Positions 55,058 through 63,489 are shown, counted from the stretch's first letter. The stretch: 64,000 nucleotides of DNA from Ralstonia sp. NFACC01 (GCF_900115545.1 NZ_FOWV01000001.1:372001-436000); one strand, 5' to 3'. The notes: generated from the sequence alone by a model not told the origin. Translations and numbers: made by a program.

Positions 55058-55456
55058 TCAGCCGCGATCACTGCAGGCCCCGCCTTGAACCAGGACGTTG
55101 TCGGGGTTGTCCGGATCCCATACCCGCTGTACTGAGCCGTCTGAGTAGCTGTAGATGGTCCATCCGGGGCAGCCATAGCCAACCGAAACCAAAGCGGGCG
55201 CTGTGGGCACCACTGCGGCAGGCGGTGGCGATGGCGGTTGGCATCCCGGCGCGCTCCAAACCGAGCCCATCCAGACGGGTGGGGTCGTTTGCCTGTAGCC
55301 AGTTGGGCAAACGGGCGGAGGAATTGCCCCGTGTTGAATTGGAGATACGCAAGTCGAGTCCTGATATCCCGGAGAGCACAGTGCCGGTGCTGCCAGAGCA
55401 TTGGGCCCTGCCAACAGCATCAACGTCACCAATCGAATTTTTGGGCGTGGCCTCAT
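55058..55456 (-). CDS. Small exported Cys/Pro-rich protein
   Basis: The 132-aa protein has a signal peptide (LVTLMLLAGPNALA, cleavage near AAP) and a mature part with six to seven cysteines in short motifs (APALCSPGYQDSTC, PPVCPTGYRQ, SAPGCQPP, VGYGCPGWTIYSY, GGACSDRG). The spacing suggests disulfide bonds in the periplasm. It resembles small conjugation- or pilus-associated secreted proteins; family not recognised. Confidence 0.6.
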   Translation of the reverse strand: MRPRPKIRLVTLMLLAGPNALAAPALCSPGYQDSTCVSPIQHGAIPPPVCPTGYRQTTPPVWMGSVWSAPGCQPPSPPPAAVVPTAPALVSVGYGCPGWTIYSYSDGSVQRVWDPDNPDNVLVQGGACSDRG

Positions 55457-55574
55457 CTTGTTCCCTTATTTTTGAATTTGAATGCGAGCAAATCGCTGAA
55501 GCAGCAGCGCTGCAGGGTCAGCTTTAACTCCGCAGCTGCGCTGCTGGGCAAGTGAGCAAGTCGCTTCGATGGCG

Positions 55575-55583
55575 TTGTCCACA
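55575..55583 (+). promoter_or_regulatory. DnaA-box-like sequence
   Basis: TTGTCCACA has one mismatch to the DnaA consensus. It continues as GGGCTCCG, matching the element A origin. Confidence 0.5.
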
Positions 55584-55675
55584 GGGCTCCGCTGGTAGAG
55601 AGAAGGTAGAAAGAAGGTAGAGGGCAAAAACAGGCTGAAAAACTCAATGGATACAAAGGGTTGTGGGCTTGGTGT

Positions 55676-55754
55676 GCGACGTAACCCCGAAAAGCAGCGA
55701 CGTAACCCCGATAAAGCGCGATGTAACCCCGATAGGGCCGCGACGTAACCCCGA
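55676..55754 (+). repeat. Four iterons of the element B origin
   Basis: Four copies of the 15-bp core GCGAYGTAACCCCGA lie at 55676, 55697, 55718 and 55740, a 21-22 bp period (two helical turns). They end 6 bp from the trfA stop. The phasing and adjacency to trfA support a theta-type plasmid origin. Confidence 0.85.
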
Positions 55755-55760
55755 TGACCG

Positions 55761-56681
55761 TCATAGCTTCACCCATACCGCTTGAGTCCGCCCTTTGGTG
55801 CTAGTTTCGATGCGACCGCCAGCGATGATGTCGAGCCGTTCGAGTTCCCGCATGGCGCGCTCCAACGCCCCCAAGAAATCCCGCATGCGACCGGTGTATT
55901 CCAGCTTTGCTTTGAGCCAATCGAGCGAATGCCGCTGAACGTTGTCGTCAGAAGTAGCCACCAGGCGCTGCAGTGCCTTGGCCATGTCCTGTCGGACACC
56001 AAAGCGAAGCCGTTTGTCCCAGTCGATCAAAGCGAACTCGCGGTTTTCAAACATGAGCCGCCAGCGAGGATCGATGCGCAGCGTGTACGACTCAGTCAGA
56101 TCGTCGAAATCGAAGCCCTCAACCATGTGTAGCGCGCGATTCTTCCCGACAGATAGCTTTGGCTTGCCGTCCTTCGCGCGAACCTCGATGACCAGCATTG
56201 CGAAGGTCAGGGTCTGCATCGTTCGGTTGAGCCATTTGTATTCGTAGTTGCCGGTCTGCCGTCCGATCGAACGCAGAAATTCCGCCCGCTTGATGACGAC
56301 AGGCTCTCCCAACGCCCTGCGGCTTGCTTCGTGCATGGCTTGCATCCAAACGTCCGCCTGAGCCTCGTCCAGTTGCTCGCCCCAAAACTTGATGACTGCA
56401 TCGCCGCGGCTGACGAGAACGGTGTCCTTGTGGATACGTTTTCGCCCACGAGCAACCGGCGCGAAAAGGCTTGAACGGGCGATATGATTAGGCATCGCTC
56501 GCATGAACTCGTCCATGCCAGGCAGGAAGAGTTGTTGCGGCTCCAACGCGTCGCGTCGTGCCTCAATGGATTCCGTCGCGCGCTGTTGAACGCGGGTAGG
56601 AATCTGGATGCGATCAATCGCCAGGCCCGGGCTGCCCGTCTCAACAGGCGCGAGGGCGCTCACATTGGAGACCTCGTCCAT
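55761..56681 (-). CDS. trfA: TrfA-type plasmid replication initiator
   Basis: The 306-aa protein has the TrfA landmarks: FLPGMDEFMRAMPNHIARSSLFAP, VARGRKRIHKDTVLVSRGDA, GEQLDEAQADVWMQ and later GYTLRID-like YTLRIDPRWRLMF, ending in a winged-helix segment. TrfA binds iterons to open oriV. ATG 56681 is used; a TTG at 56714 would add 11 residues. Neither has a good ribosome-binding site, so coupling to the AlpA-like gene 29 bp upstream is likely. Confidence 0.88.
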   Translation of the reverse strand: MDEVSNVSALAPVETGSPGLAIDRIQIPTRVQQRATESIEARRDALEPQQLFLPGMDEFMRAMPNHIARSSLFAPVARGRKRIHKDTVLVSRGDAVIKFWGEQLDEAQADVWMQAMHEASRRALGEPVVIKRAEFLRSIGRQTGNYEYKWLNRTMQTLTFAMLVIEVRAKDGKPKLSVGKNRALHMVEGFDFDDLTESYTLRIDPRWRLMFENREFALIDWDKRLRFGVRQDMAKALQRLVATSDDNVQRHSLDWLKAKLEYTGRMRDFLGALERAMRELERLDIIAGGRIETSTKGRTQAVWVKL

Positions 56682-56710
56682 AGTGCAAGGAGCAACTATC
56701 CAGAACCGCG

Positions 56711-57007
56711 TCAAAAGACGTTCTGCGCTGCCTGGCGGGGTCTGCCGCGGCGTGGCTTGTCTGCAATTTCACGCGGCTGAGTTGTGGGCAAATTCTTGAT
56801 CCAGTCACGAACGTCACTGGCTCGCCAACGGACGTAGCGGTTTTGCCGAAACACGGGCGTGGGCAACGCGGCTGGGTCTCGGCACAAGATGTGGTAGATC
56901 GCGTTGCGTGTTTTGCCGATGAGCTCGCCGAACTCATCAGGCGTCAGCAACGCAGCCCCATCCATCTGCGCGAATGCCACACGGAAATCGCTTATTTCCC
57001 TAGCCAT
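56711..57007 (-). CDS. AlpA-like helix-turn-helix regulator
   Basis: The 98-aa protein has an excisionase/AlpA-type DNA-binding fold (LLTPDEFGELIGKTRNAIYH, then FRQNRYVRWRASDVRDWI) and a basic tail (RRGRPRQAA). ATG 57007 is chosen over ATG 57037 because of the GGGGAA site. It is the first gene of the trfA operon and probably controls it. It is similar in style to the protein at 42774. Confidence 0.75.
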   Translation of the reverse strand: MAREISDFRVAFAQMDGAALLTPDEFGELIGKTRNAIYHILCRDPAALPTPVFRQNRYVRWRASDVRDWIKNLPTTQPREIADKPRRGRPRQAAQNVF

Positions 57008-57098
57008 GGTCTTTCCCCGTACCTTCCTGGTATCCATCAGTTTTGCTAGGATGCTTTCAGGTCGTATGCAGAACAAAAGGGCATTTGGGGAGGTTTTA

Positions 57099-58034
57099 AT
57101 GGACGGTGAGCGACAACGCTGGAAGTCCGGGCGACATGCAGATGGCGACCATGGCCAACGGCGATTGAAGGACCTCACCTCCGCACTGCTGCGTTTTATC
57201 GAAAGGAACTCAAGGCTTCCGCGAGCGGAACTGGAGTATCTGTATGGTCTCGGCCTTTCCGGCCCTTATGACCGGGAGACAGGTCAGGAGTGGCGGCGGT
57301 ATGCATGCCCACGATACGATGCAGGAGACGACCGTCATAACAAGCAGGCGCTTCGTATCGAACGACTACGGCAGGTAGCTGCAGACGCCATAGTCATGGG
57401 GCATGTCACTCAGGAAGAGCTGCGAGCGTTGGGATTGCTGCAGCTACTGGATGAGGGAGATCCCTGTGGCCGTTTTCAACGAGAGAGAAGAGCCCTCAAA
57501 GATTTTGCTGCGGGCCTGAGACGGTACTCGACGGGCAGGGCGCCCCTTGCGCCAGCAGGCCGAAGTGGCGGCTGCCCCCCTAAGCTGAACAAGGCTACCG
57601 ATGCGGAGAAGCTCGAGTGGGACAGGTTGTGGCGCTCTCATTTGGCGAGTCTTGGCGGGGAGGTCTTTGAAGATCGGGATTCAGTCACGGAACAAGACCT
57701 CTTGCTGCAGGAGTTCATCTATCAAGAGGAAGAGCGCGTCGTTACGGACGAGGATTACCGGTTATTAGAGGACGGAGATCAACCATTTGATCCGAGACGC
57801 CCGAATGGAGCTGCGCTCAATCGGCTACGTATTCGATTTCAGGGAGGGAACGTCGATGCGCCTTGGTACCCGCAATACCGGCACCAGGACACGGGCTGGC
57901 GCCAAACGTACCCAGAACCGTGGGCTGGAATCTCGGTTGAAGCTATGACCGACGATGAAATCGACCTGCTTTTCGATCAACTCGAGAAGAGTCTTGCTGC
58001 ATCTGCTTGCAGGAGGGAGGGTACGTGGGCTTAG
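57099..58034 (+). CDS. Hypothetical protein, operon partner of SieB-like gene
   Basis: The 311-aa protein starts at an ATG with a GGGGAGG site 5 bp upstream. It is charged, with an N-terminal helical region and an acidic C-terminus (ISVEAMTDDEIDLLFDQLEK). No known domain. It overlaps the SieB-like start by 10 bp and is divergent from the AlpA-trfA operon. Confidence 0.6.
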   Translation: MDGERQRWKSGRHADGDHGQRRLKDLTSALLRFIERNSRLPRAELEYLYGLGLSGPYDRETGQEWRRYACPRYDAGDDRHNKQALRIERLRQVAADAIVMGHVTQEELRALGLLQLLDEGDPCGRFQRERRALKDFAAGLRRYSTGRAPLAPAGRSGGCPPKLNKATDAEKLEWDRLWRSHLASLGGEVFEDRDSVTEQDLLLQEFIYQEEERVVTDEDYRLLEDGDQPFDPRRPNGAALNRLRIRFQGGNVDAPWYPQYRHQDTGWRQTYPEPWAGISVEAMTDDEIDLLFDQLEKSLAASACRREGTWA

Positions 58035-58579
58035 TCAAGGACGTTCAAGAGGCAGTCAAGGCGTTTGGGGAGATTGCTGTCAAGCCCCTTCTGGCCGTCG
58101 CTGTCGGCGCTGGCTTCTTGATTTTCGTGCCCACCTCAGTCTTAGACCTTCTGGGTGTCGTCAAGTTGGTCAAAGAGTTTCGTCCGTGGTTGGGCATTGC
58201 CTTCACGTTGTCTTGCGCATATTTACTCGCACATGGTGTCATCTACGTTTGGAATGCCTTCAAGCAATGGCTCGCAACTAGGCGTACGCAGAAGCGGCGA
58301 GAGCGGGCCTTGTTAAGGCTCACCCCTGATGAGAAGGCGCGGCTAGCTCCCTACATCCTTGGTAGAAAGGCCTCGGTTACGTATGCAATTGGGGACGGAG
58401 TGGTCGGTGGTTTGGAGGCAAAGAGGATTCTGTATCGCTCGTCCGCCATCGGTCATGCTATCAGCGGCTTCCCGTATAACTTGGAGCCGTGGGCGCGCGA
58501 GTCGCTGGAGAAGAATCCCTCTTTGCTTGATGGGGCTTTACAGCAGGCCACTGAGCCTCACGCATGGATGTCGCGCTGA
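58025..58579 (+). CDS. SieB-like superinfection exclusion protein
   Basis: The 184-aa protein has two transmembrane helices (LLAVAVGAGFLIFVPTSVLD and WLGIAFTLSCAYLLAHGVIYV). A cytoplasmic domain follows with LLRLTPDEKARLAPYILGRK, a pattern I associate with the SieB family. SieB aborts superinfecting phage development in lambdoid prophages. GTG 58025 with an AGGAGGG site is chosen over an upstream TTG. Confidence 0.68.
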   Translation: MGLVKDVQEAVKAFGEIAVKPLLAVAVGAGFLIFVPTSVLDLLGVVKLVKEFRPWLGIAFTLSCAYLLAHGVIYVWNAFKQWLATRRTQKRRERALLRLTPDEKARLAPYILGRKASVTYAIGDGVVGGLEAKRILYRSSAIGHAISGFPYNLEPWARESLEKNPSLLDGALQQATEPHAWMSR

Positions 58580-58720
58580 TGCATCAAACAGGTATCAGAG
58601 TGTGATTGGGGCATTGGTGACACAGTGGCGAGGTGGGCCAACGCACAGCGACCAATTTGAACACGACCGGCTGGAGCGTCTGGGTCGGTTGCAGACCGAA
58701 TCGGTCTGCAACCCGCCCGT

Positions 58721-59191
58721 TCAGAGCAACGTACTGTTCTTCCCTAGGTCCATGTCGCCCTTGGCCAGCATTGGGCCCAGGAAGGCTTGGTATGAGTCCC
58801 AGTCTTCAAACAGTTCGGGGCTGACCTTGTAATTGTTCAGATCGCCGGTGATCCGAATTATCGCGATACCGTCCCCATTGCCCAACATCCGGCGAATCGA
58901 GGCTTCGCAATCTTGGTGCCGCAGCAGGTATGCCAAGGACAGTAGCCCCAGTACCGAGCCCTTGCGACGGTCATCCGCATGCATCAACTCTTCAACGGGC
59001 AGCTCTGCCAGGAACGCCATCAACGTTGCTGGAATTTCGTCGATGTCTTCCACGTCCTTGGTCATGTTCTGGGCATAGGATATCGCGTCGAGATGACGCG
59101 AGACCGGTACCGTGTTCGTGTGATATAGGTTCTCCCAATGCGTAAGCACAGTCGTGCTATCGGGATGTCGATCGGCTGGATATCGTTTCAT
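58721..59191 (-). CDS. Hypothetical protein
   Basis: The 156-aa protein is soluble and acidic (MTKDVEDIDEIPATLMAFLA, then GNGDGIAIIRITGDLNNY). No signal, membrane helix or motif is recognised. It converges with the SieB-like gene. Confidence 0.55.
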   Translation of the reverse strand: MKRYPADRHPDSTTVLTHWENLYHTNTVPVSRHLDAISYAQNMTKDVEDIDEIPATLMAFLAELPVEELMHADDRRKGSVLGLLSLAYLLRHQDCEASIRRMLGNGDGIAIIRITGDLNNYKVSPELFEDWDSYQAFLGPMLAKGDMDLGKNSTLL

Positions 59192-59496
59192 TGTCAGATC
59201 TGGAGTGGTGTGCCGGCAGCATACCGAACTAGGCTTTACTCGGCACCTAAAGCCCAGAGAACTTACTTAAGGTGTCATCCCGGGCAAGACCGAATCTCTA
59301 GTGCGGGTCATCTGTCGCCGGCAACTTGACCTCGAGCCGCTGCCCTAAGGCCGACGAGGGCATAGAGCATGACCCGCCGAAGGGCGCTGAGGAGGTCGCG
59401 CTAAGTCGCCGTGTTTTGCTGCGGGAACTTGAAGGACTACTTGGCCAGCAAGGCGAGCCTGCGTGGTCGCGGTTGCTAAGACTTAGGAAAATTCCG

Positions 59497-60075
59497 ATGT
59501 CATCACTTCGAATCCTCACCTACAAACGCACGCATATCGGTGATCCGGATTGGACCGGGCAATTTGGCGTTAACGATTGCATGGGCGCTGTGCGAAACCG
59601 TCGCTTTGATGCCGTGATCGGTGTCGGTGGCATTGGGCCGGAGCCGCAGAGCTGCGGAATAGCCGGAAAGCTGACGTGGGTGGGCGTCGGACCTCGCCGC
59701 CGCCAAGGAGGCAAGGACTGGCGGGGTGACATCGTCTCGTTCAAGCAATTCATGCTGTTGGATGCGAAAGGCCCCGATTTTCGTCGCATCGCCCCGAATC
59801 TCGCTCGCCGCCTCTTTGACGGTGGGGCGAGAGCATTGCTTGACGACTACACGCGGATCGAGTTTCAAGAAGCGCTGGCGATCGTTACACAGGTGCAGAA
59901 GCTGTCTGCCGGGGCGTCGAGAAGCACCGTTGTCGCGACGTTCGGAAGCGCAAGTCGTCCCTGCCGCGTGCGGCTTGGGACCTGCCCGCCGCGTCACGTG
60001 CACGGCGAAGATTTGCGACTGAATCTGAAGAGCATTACGGCAAGCTGTCGCAATACGTCAAATCCGGCGAGGTGA
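59497..60075 (+). CDS. Hypothetical protein, possibly frameshifted near its 3' end
   Basis: I chose ATG 59497 (AGGAAAA site) over an upstream extension. Residues 1-140 look well ordered (LRILTYKRTHIGDPDWTGQF, DAVIGVGGIGPEP, GGKDWRGDIVSFKQFML). After about 59900 the composition becomes poor, and another frame reads RKRKSSLPRAAWDLPAASR and EEHYGKLSQYVKSGEVKE, suggesting a frameshift. Function unknown. Confidence 0.5.
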   Translation: MSSLRILTYKRTHIGDPDWTGQFGVNDCMGAVRNRRFDAVIGVGGIGPEPQSCGIAGKLTWVGVGPRRRQGGKDWRGDIVSFKQFMLLDAKGPDFRRIAPNLARRLFDGGARALLDDYTRIEFQEALAIVTQVQKLSAGASRSTVVATFGSASRPCRVRLGTCPPRHVHGEDLRLNLKSITASCRNTSNPAR

Positions 60076-60183
60076 AAGAAGGGGGCGGGGACTCGACAAG
60101 ATTCCTTGAGGTAACCACGACAGCTTCCGGCATCCCGGGACTGAGTTTGCGTGCGGCTGTCCTGGGCCACACTACCGCGAGGG

Positions 60184-60798
60184 TCAGCGACCAAGCAGTT
60201 CACGCTGACATGCCATCACCAAACCGCGCCAGCCAGGGGCGTCTGGATCGACACCATACTTGGCGCGTACCATCTGCTTGGCTTCCCACTCGACGGCGGC
60301 CAATTGCGCGGCGGTAGGTTGGGACAGTCGGCCGGAAGTGTTTTCTATTTCGGTCTGCTTCTTCAATGCTTGCAACTGCAACTGCAACTGCAACTGCAAC
60401 TGCAACTGCAACTGCAACTGCAACTGCAACTGCAACTGCAACTGCAACTGCAACTGCAACTGCAACTGGAGATGATGCCTTTGCAGGCTAGCTCGTTCAA
60501 GCGCCAGTTGGTGCTCCGCCTCAAACCGCGCAATTAATCGTGCGGTATTCTGCGCGAGCAGTTGCCGTTCCTCTACAGAGAGCACTCGACCTGTACCTCC
60601 GCCATAGCGCGGCGCACCAAGCTGGTCATGAAAAAGCCGGCCATAGCAATCCGATCCGTAGACGCCCATCACGTCGCCGTGGCGAACAATATGGACTCGC
60701 TTGTAGACCGCATGGCCACAACCGGGCGCTTGACAGACGACCCTGTCTTCGCGGTCAACCTCGATGATTACCAGTAGCTCCGCATCCATACCGTTCAT
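60184..60798 (-). CDS. Protein with a Cys-rich N-terminus and a Leu-Gln dipeptide repeat
   Basis: The 204-aa protein starts with an acidic segment and a Cys/His pair (CQAPGCGHAVY) then SDCYGRLF. A helical stretch follows (ERQLLAQNTARLIARFEAEH), then an uninterrupted Leu-Gln repeat of about 16 units and a C-terminal helical part (AAQLAAVEWEAKQMVRAKYG). The repeat would extend a helix or coiled coil. Function unknown. Confidence 0.6.
   Translation of the reverse strand: MNGMDAELLVIIEVDREDRVVCQAPGCGHAVYKRVHIVRHGDVMGVYGSDCYGRLFHDQLGAPRYGGGTGRVLSVEERQLLAQNTARLIARFEAEHQLALERASLQRHHLQLQLQLQLQLQLQLQLQLQLQLQLQLQLQLQLQALKKQTEIENTSGRLSQPTAAQLAAVEWEAKQMVRAKYGVDPDAPGWRGLVMACQRELLGR
60373..60468 (+). repeat. 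Hexanucleotide microsatellite, CAACTG x16
   Basis: Sixteen perfect tandem CAACTG units (96 bp). On the minus strand they encode Gln-Leu repeats within the gene at 60184-60798. Unit changes keep frame, so length variation would alter a protein linker rather than switch the gene off. Confidence 0.95.
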
Positions 60799-60846
60799 TG
60801 ATCGTTACTTGATTTGAGGTTCGCCTATGTCATTGGGCCGATGCAA

Positions 60847-62091
60847 TTATCGGCAACGACAGTCGTGAGCGCTGACCCGAAAGAGTGGCCAGCCCGCGGA
60901 GTTCGTCAATTGCACTTCGGCCGCCCGCAGCGGAAGATTCAAATGCGGGCAATGCGTGCACGCTCTGCCTTGCGGGTGCAATTTGCGGAAGGTCTGGCCA
61001 GGGTGTTTGGACGTCCCACCAGAACGCAGCCAGAGCACTACGAGTACCCTTGAACTCAAATGGCCATAGGCGGGAGCGTTGTTTTCGGAGCCATGATGCG
61101 GCGTCGTCGCGACTACCCACTGCGTTGGGTCGAACGGCCAATCCAACAACGCGTCTTCATAGCTGGTCCCATGCCCTAAGGGTGAGTCGCCGGTGAACAC
61201 GACACCGAGGTCATCGGGCCAACCCATGCTGGGAGAGAAGAACACCAAACACTCTTCGTTGACCGGGGTGAGCCGCGCCGCGTAACTCAGTGCGATGGCA
61301 GGAGGCGGCGGCACCGTGAGTTCAACGGAGTTCAGCGGAAGCAACAGCCCGGGTGCCCCACCGGATGCTCGATGCGTCCGGCTGAACTCGCCGAAGTCGA
61401 ACCATCGCACCGTGACATCGTGACGAATCGCCTGCACTGCGATTTTCCGAATGCGCTCGGCGGTGTCGATCAAGCCGATCCAGAACGCGGTCCAACGGCG
61501 ATTTAACTGCATTTTCGCCGCTCGATACCTGATCGATCTGCGTCCGTTGGCGAAAACCTTGGTGTACGTGGCATCGAGGTCGACGTTTTCCGCTTGCTCC
61601 TTCAGCCACGTCAGACCAGTCTCGCCATCGCGCCGCGTCGTTTCGAATCGAGTGTTCTGCTGCTCGCCTCGTGCAATGCGCCGTTGTTTGGCAATACGGG
61701 CATGTACACGTGCCTCGAACGCGTCGTCATCCTGGTCCGGGCTGCCTGCATCGTCGGGCCCGAACTCTTCAAGTTCCGCGATCAGCGCGTCCACCACTCG
61801 GCGAGGGTTTCGCAAGAGTCCTGGCAGCGTTTCGGACCAGGCGCCCGGTAACCACAACTCGTCCACTTGCAGAGATGGCGCCCTATCCAGCAGGTCTGTC
61901 AAACCGCCCGCATGGTCCCGATCGGCATGTGTACAGACCACTATGTGCAGATGATTGACACCGACTCCGGGAGCAGACAGGGCTGAGATCAAGGCCTGAC
62001 TACCGTATCCGCCGTCCACGAGGATATTGTGTCCGTCCCGCCGAAGGAGAAAAGATTCACCGGGTATGGGCAGCGCCAAGAGTTTGTTCAT
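60847..62091 (-). CDS. MBL-fold metallohydrolase, ComEC-C-terminal type
   Basis: The 414-aa protein has a metallo-beta-lactamase fold: ILVDGGYGS, metal motif VVCTHADRDHAGG (His55, Asp57, Asp59, His60), GVVFTGDSPLG and TTPHHGSENN. The HxDxDH form and HHGS match the ComEC/Rec2 nuclease-like subgroup. An insertion of about 170 residues (residues 100-270) is charged and unique. Start 62091 fits the fold. Stand-alone members occur in defence islands; substrate unknown. Confidence 0.75.
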   Translation of the reverse strand: MNKLLALPIPGESFLLRRDGHNILVDGGYGSQALISALSAPGVGVNHLHIVVCTHADRDHAGGLTDLLDRAPSLQVDELWLPGAWSETLPGLLRNPRRVVDALIAELEEFGPDDAGSPDQDDDAFEARVHARIAKQRRIARGEQQNTRFETTRRDGETGLTWLKEQAENVDLDATYTKVFANGRRSIRYRAAKMQLNRRWTAFWIGLIDTAERIRKIAVQAIRHDVTVRWFDFGEFSRTHRASGGAPGLLLPLNSVELTVPPPPAIALSYAARLTPVNEECLVFFSPSMGWPDDLGVVFTGDSPLGHGTSYEDALLDWPFDPTQWVVATTPHHGSENNAPAYGHLSSRVLVVLWLRSGGTSKHPGQTFRKLHPQGRACTHCPHLNLPLRAAEVQLTNSAGWPLFRVSAHDCRCR

Positions 62092-62282
62092 AATGATTCG
62101 AGATTGCTTTATACGGTGCACCCGCGCGGTTCCGGGAGACGGGCAAACGCGATATTTAACCCCGCCATTTGTTACCAGCCGTGCCCCCCTTCCGTGGGGT
62201 AATGTCTGCGCAGTTCTCTATTTGATGGTGACGGCCGTCCCTCGACTTCACTGGACTGGCCTTCAGCTAGGAGAGGTGAGAT

Positions 62283-62555
62283 ATGCATGGGTTCGCCATG
62301 TTTTTGGCTGTTGCTGGTTTCCTCGTGGGACTCGCTGCTTCTTACTACTGGTGGAAGGCGAGTCGCGTCGCCACGCTTCCAACGTGGTCTGATGCCCTTG
62401 AACCCGTTGATCCAGCGTTGTCAAATGCCGGCTGGGTAGCGGGCATCGTCAATGCTGCGTCACAGGCAGCGAAGCTCAATCAGGTCGCAGCTGTTCTAAC
62501 TGCGATTGCAGTGGTTCTGACCACGGGTTCGGGGCTTGCCGGACCAGGGATGTAG
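62283..62555 (+). CDS. Small membrane protein
   Basis: The 90-aa protein has an N-terminal helix (FAMFLAVAGFLVGLAASYYWW) and a C-terminal hydrophobic stretch (AAVLTAIAVVLTTGSGLAG). AGGAGAGG precedes the ATG. It is read away from the MBL gene and towards the HNH gene. Confidence 0.6.
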   Translation: MHGFAMFLAVAGFLVGLAASYYWWKASRVATLPTWSDALEPVDPALSNAGWVAGIVNAASQAAKLNQVAAVLTAIAVVLTTGSGLAGPGM

Positions 62556-62565
62556 AGCATCTACG

Positions 62566-63261
62566 ATGAGCAAGCGTTTTCTTGGAAAGCGGTGCGTCTA
62601 CTGCGGAAAACAAGGGGTCTTCAGTACTGGTGACCACGTGATTGCCCGAGGCTTTTTCCTTCCCTCCGAGCGTGCAAATCTCCCGCAGGTGCCATCGTGC
62701 GCACAGTGCAACAATGAAAAGTCCCGCTTGGAGCACTACTTGGTGACCGTACTGCCGTTTGGAGCGAGGCATGCCGCTGCGCGCCGCACCATGGACGAAC
62801 TAGTGCCACCGCGGCTCAACAAAAATGCGAGGCTGCATCGAGAGCTTCTAGATGCCTGGAACAAACAGTGGCGTGGAGACTATGCGCCGCGCGGGTCGAT
62901 GGCGCTGCCCCTTGATAGTGAGCGAGTTACGCGTCTGTGTGAGTACATCATGATTGGACTAGCGTGGCATCACTGGGAGGCAGACTTATCTCCGCCGATT
63001 CAGCTACGCGCCTCGTTCTTCAACCGCGCGGGAGTAATGGCCTTCGAAAAGTTGTTCGCGGATAGCCGTTGGGCGCGGCGACTCGATGTCACGCTGGGTG
63101 CAGGAACGTTTACATATCGGGCGGCACAAGATCCTAGTGCTTCATCGCGCACAATGTGGCGCTTCTCCATCTATGGCATGGTGCTAGGCGGCGTTCCGGG
63201 CCAACCACACGCTCTAGCTGATGCCGTCTTCGGTTTGTCGAGCCCAGTGTCGGCCGGGTAA
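62566..63261 (+). CDS. HNH-type endonuclease-like protein
   Basis: The 231-aa protein has a zinc-framed HNH core: CVYCG (Cys10, Cys13), DHVIARG (Asp23, His24), CAQCNNEKS (Cys45, Cys48, Asn49-50). The remaining 160 residues are unrecognised and may recognise a target. ATG 62566 begins the metal-binding domain; its ribosome-binding site is weak. It is the last gene before att repeat 3. Confidence 0.75.
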   Translation: MSKRFLGKRCVYCGKQGVFSTGDHVIARGFFLPSERANLPQVPSCAQCNNEKSRLEHYLVTVLPFGARHAAARRTMDELVPPRLNKNARLHRELLDAWNKQWRGDYAPRGSMALPLDSERVTRLCEYIMIGLAWHHWEADLSPPIQLRASFFNRAGVMAFEKLFADSRWARRLDVTLGAGTFTYRAAQDPSASSRTMWRFSIYGMVLGGVPGQPHALADAVFGLSSPVSAG

Positions 63262-63424
63262 CTATCCGGCGCCTAGCTTCTTAGGCGCCCGCTTGTGGCG
63301 GTGCAAAAGCGGTGCACCTAGGCAGGCTCTTCAGGGCAACTGACGGCAGCCTAAGGGAGAGGAAACCCAGTAGACTCAAGGCTGTGCAGCAAATCTGTAC
63401 ACAAGTAGCTGGGCCAATTTTCGT

Positions 63425-63464
63425 TTCACACGGCAGGGGTCACAGGTTCAATCCCTGTACCACC
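63425..63464 (+). repeat. att direct repeat 3 (right end of element B)
   Basis: Forty bp identical to repeats 1 and 2, then a missing C in the acceptor arm (CCACC ACC instead of CCACCC ACC). The tRNA 3' end here can no longer pair properly, as expected for an unselected att remnant. Confidence 0.9.
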
Positions 63465-63489
63465 ACCAAACAAGCGAGAAATCGCTTAA

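Larger units (their letters stand above)
43827..63464. mobile_element. Element B: integrative plasmid-like element, about 19.6 kb
   Basis: Bounded by att repeats 2 and 3, with an integrase 150 bp inside the left end. It carries a TrfA-type initiator with iterons, an AlpA-like regulator, a second recombinase-like gene and assorted cargo. No relaxase gene is present, so transfer would need an oriT recognised in trans. Confidence 0.82.

Noticed and set aside
54553-55401. Long minus-strand frame (282 codons) and opposing plus frame 54635-55135
   Set aside because: Both overlap structured, GC-rich DNA and have Pro/Arg/Gly-rich products with no domain; neither has a good ribosome-binding site.
60072-60317. 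81-codon plus-strand frame as a gene
   Set aside because: It probably contains the shifted tail of the 59497 gene and overlaps the antisense gene at 60184; not independent.
60373-60468. CRISPR-like repeat array
   Set aside because: Units are 6 bp, perfectly tandem and without spacers; this is a coding microsatellite.
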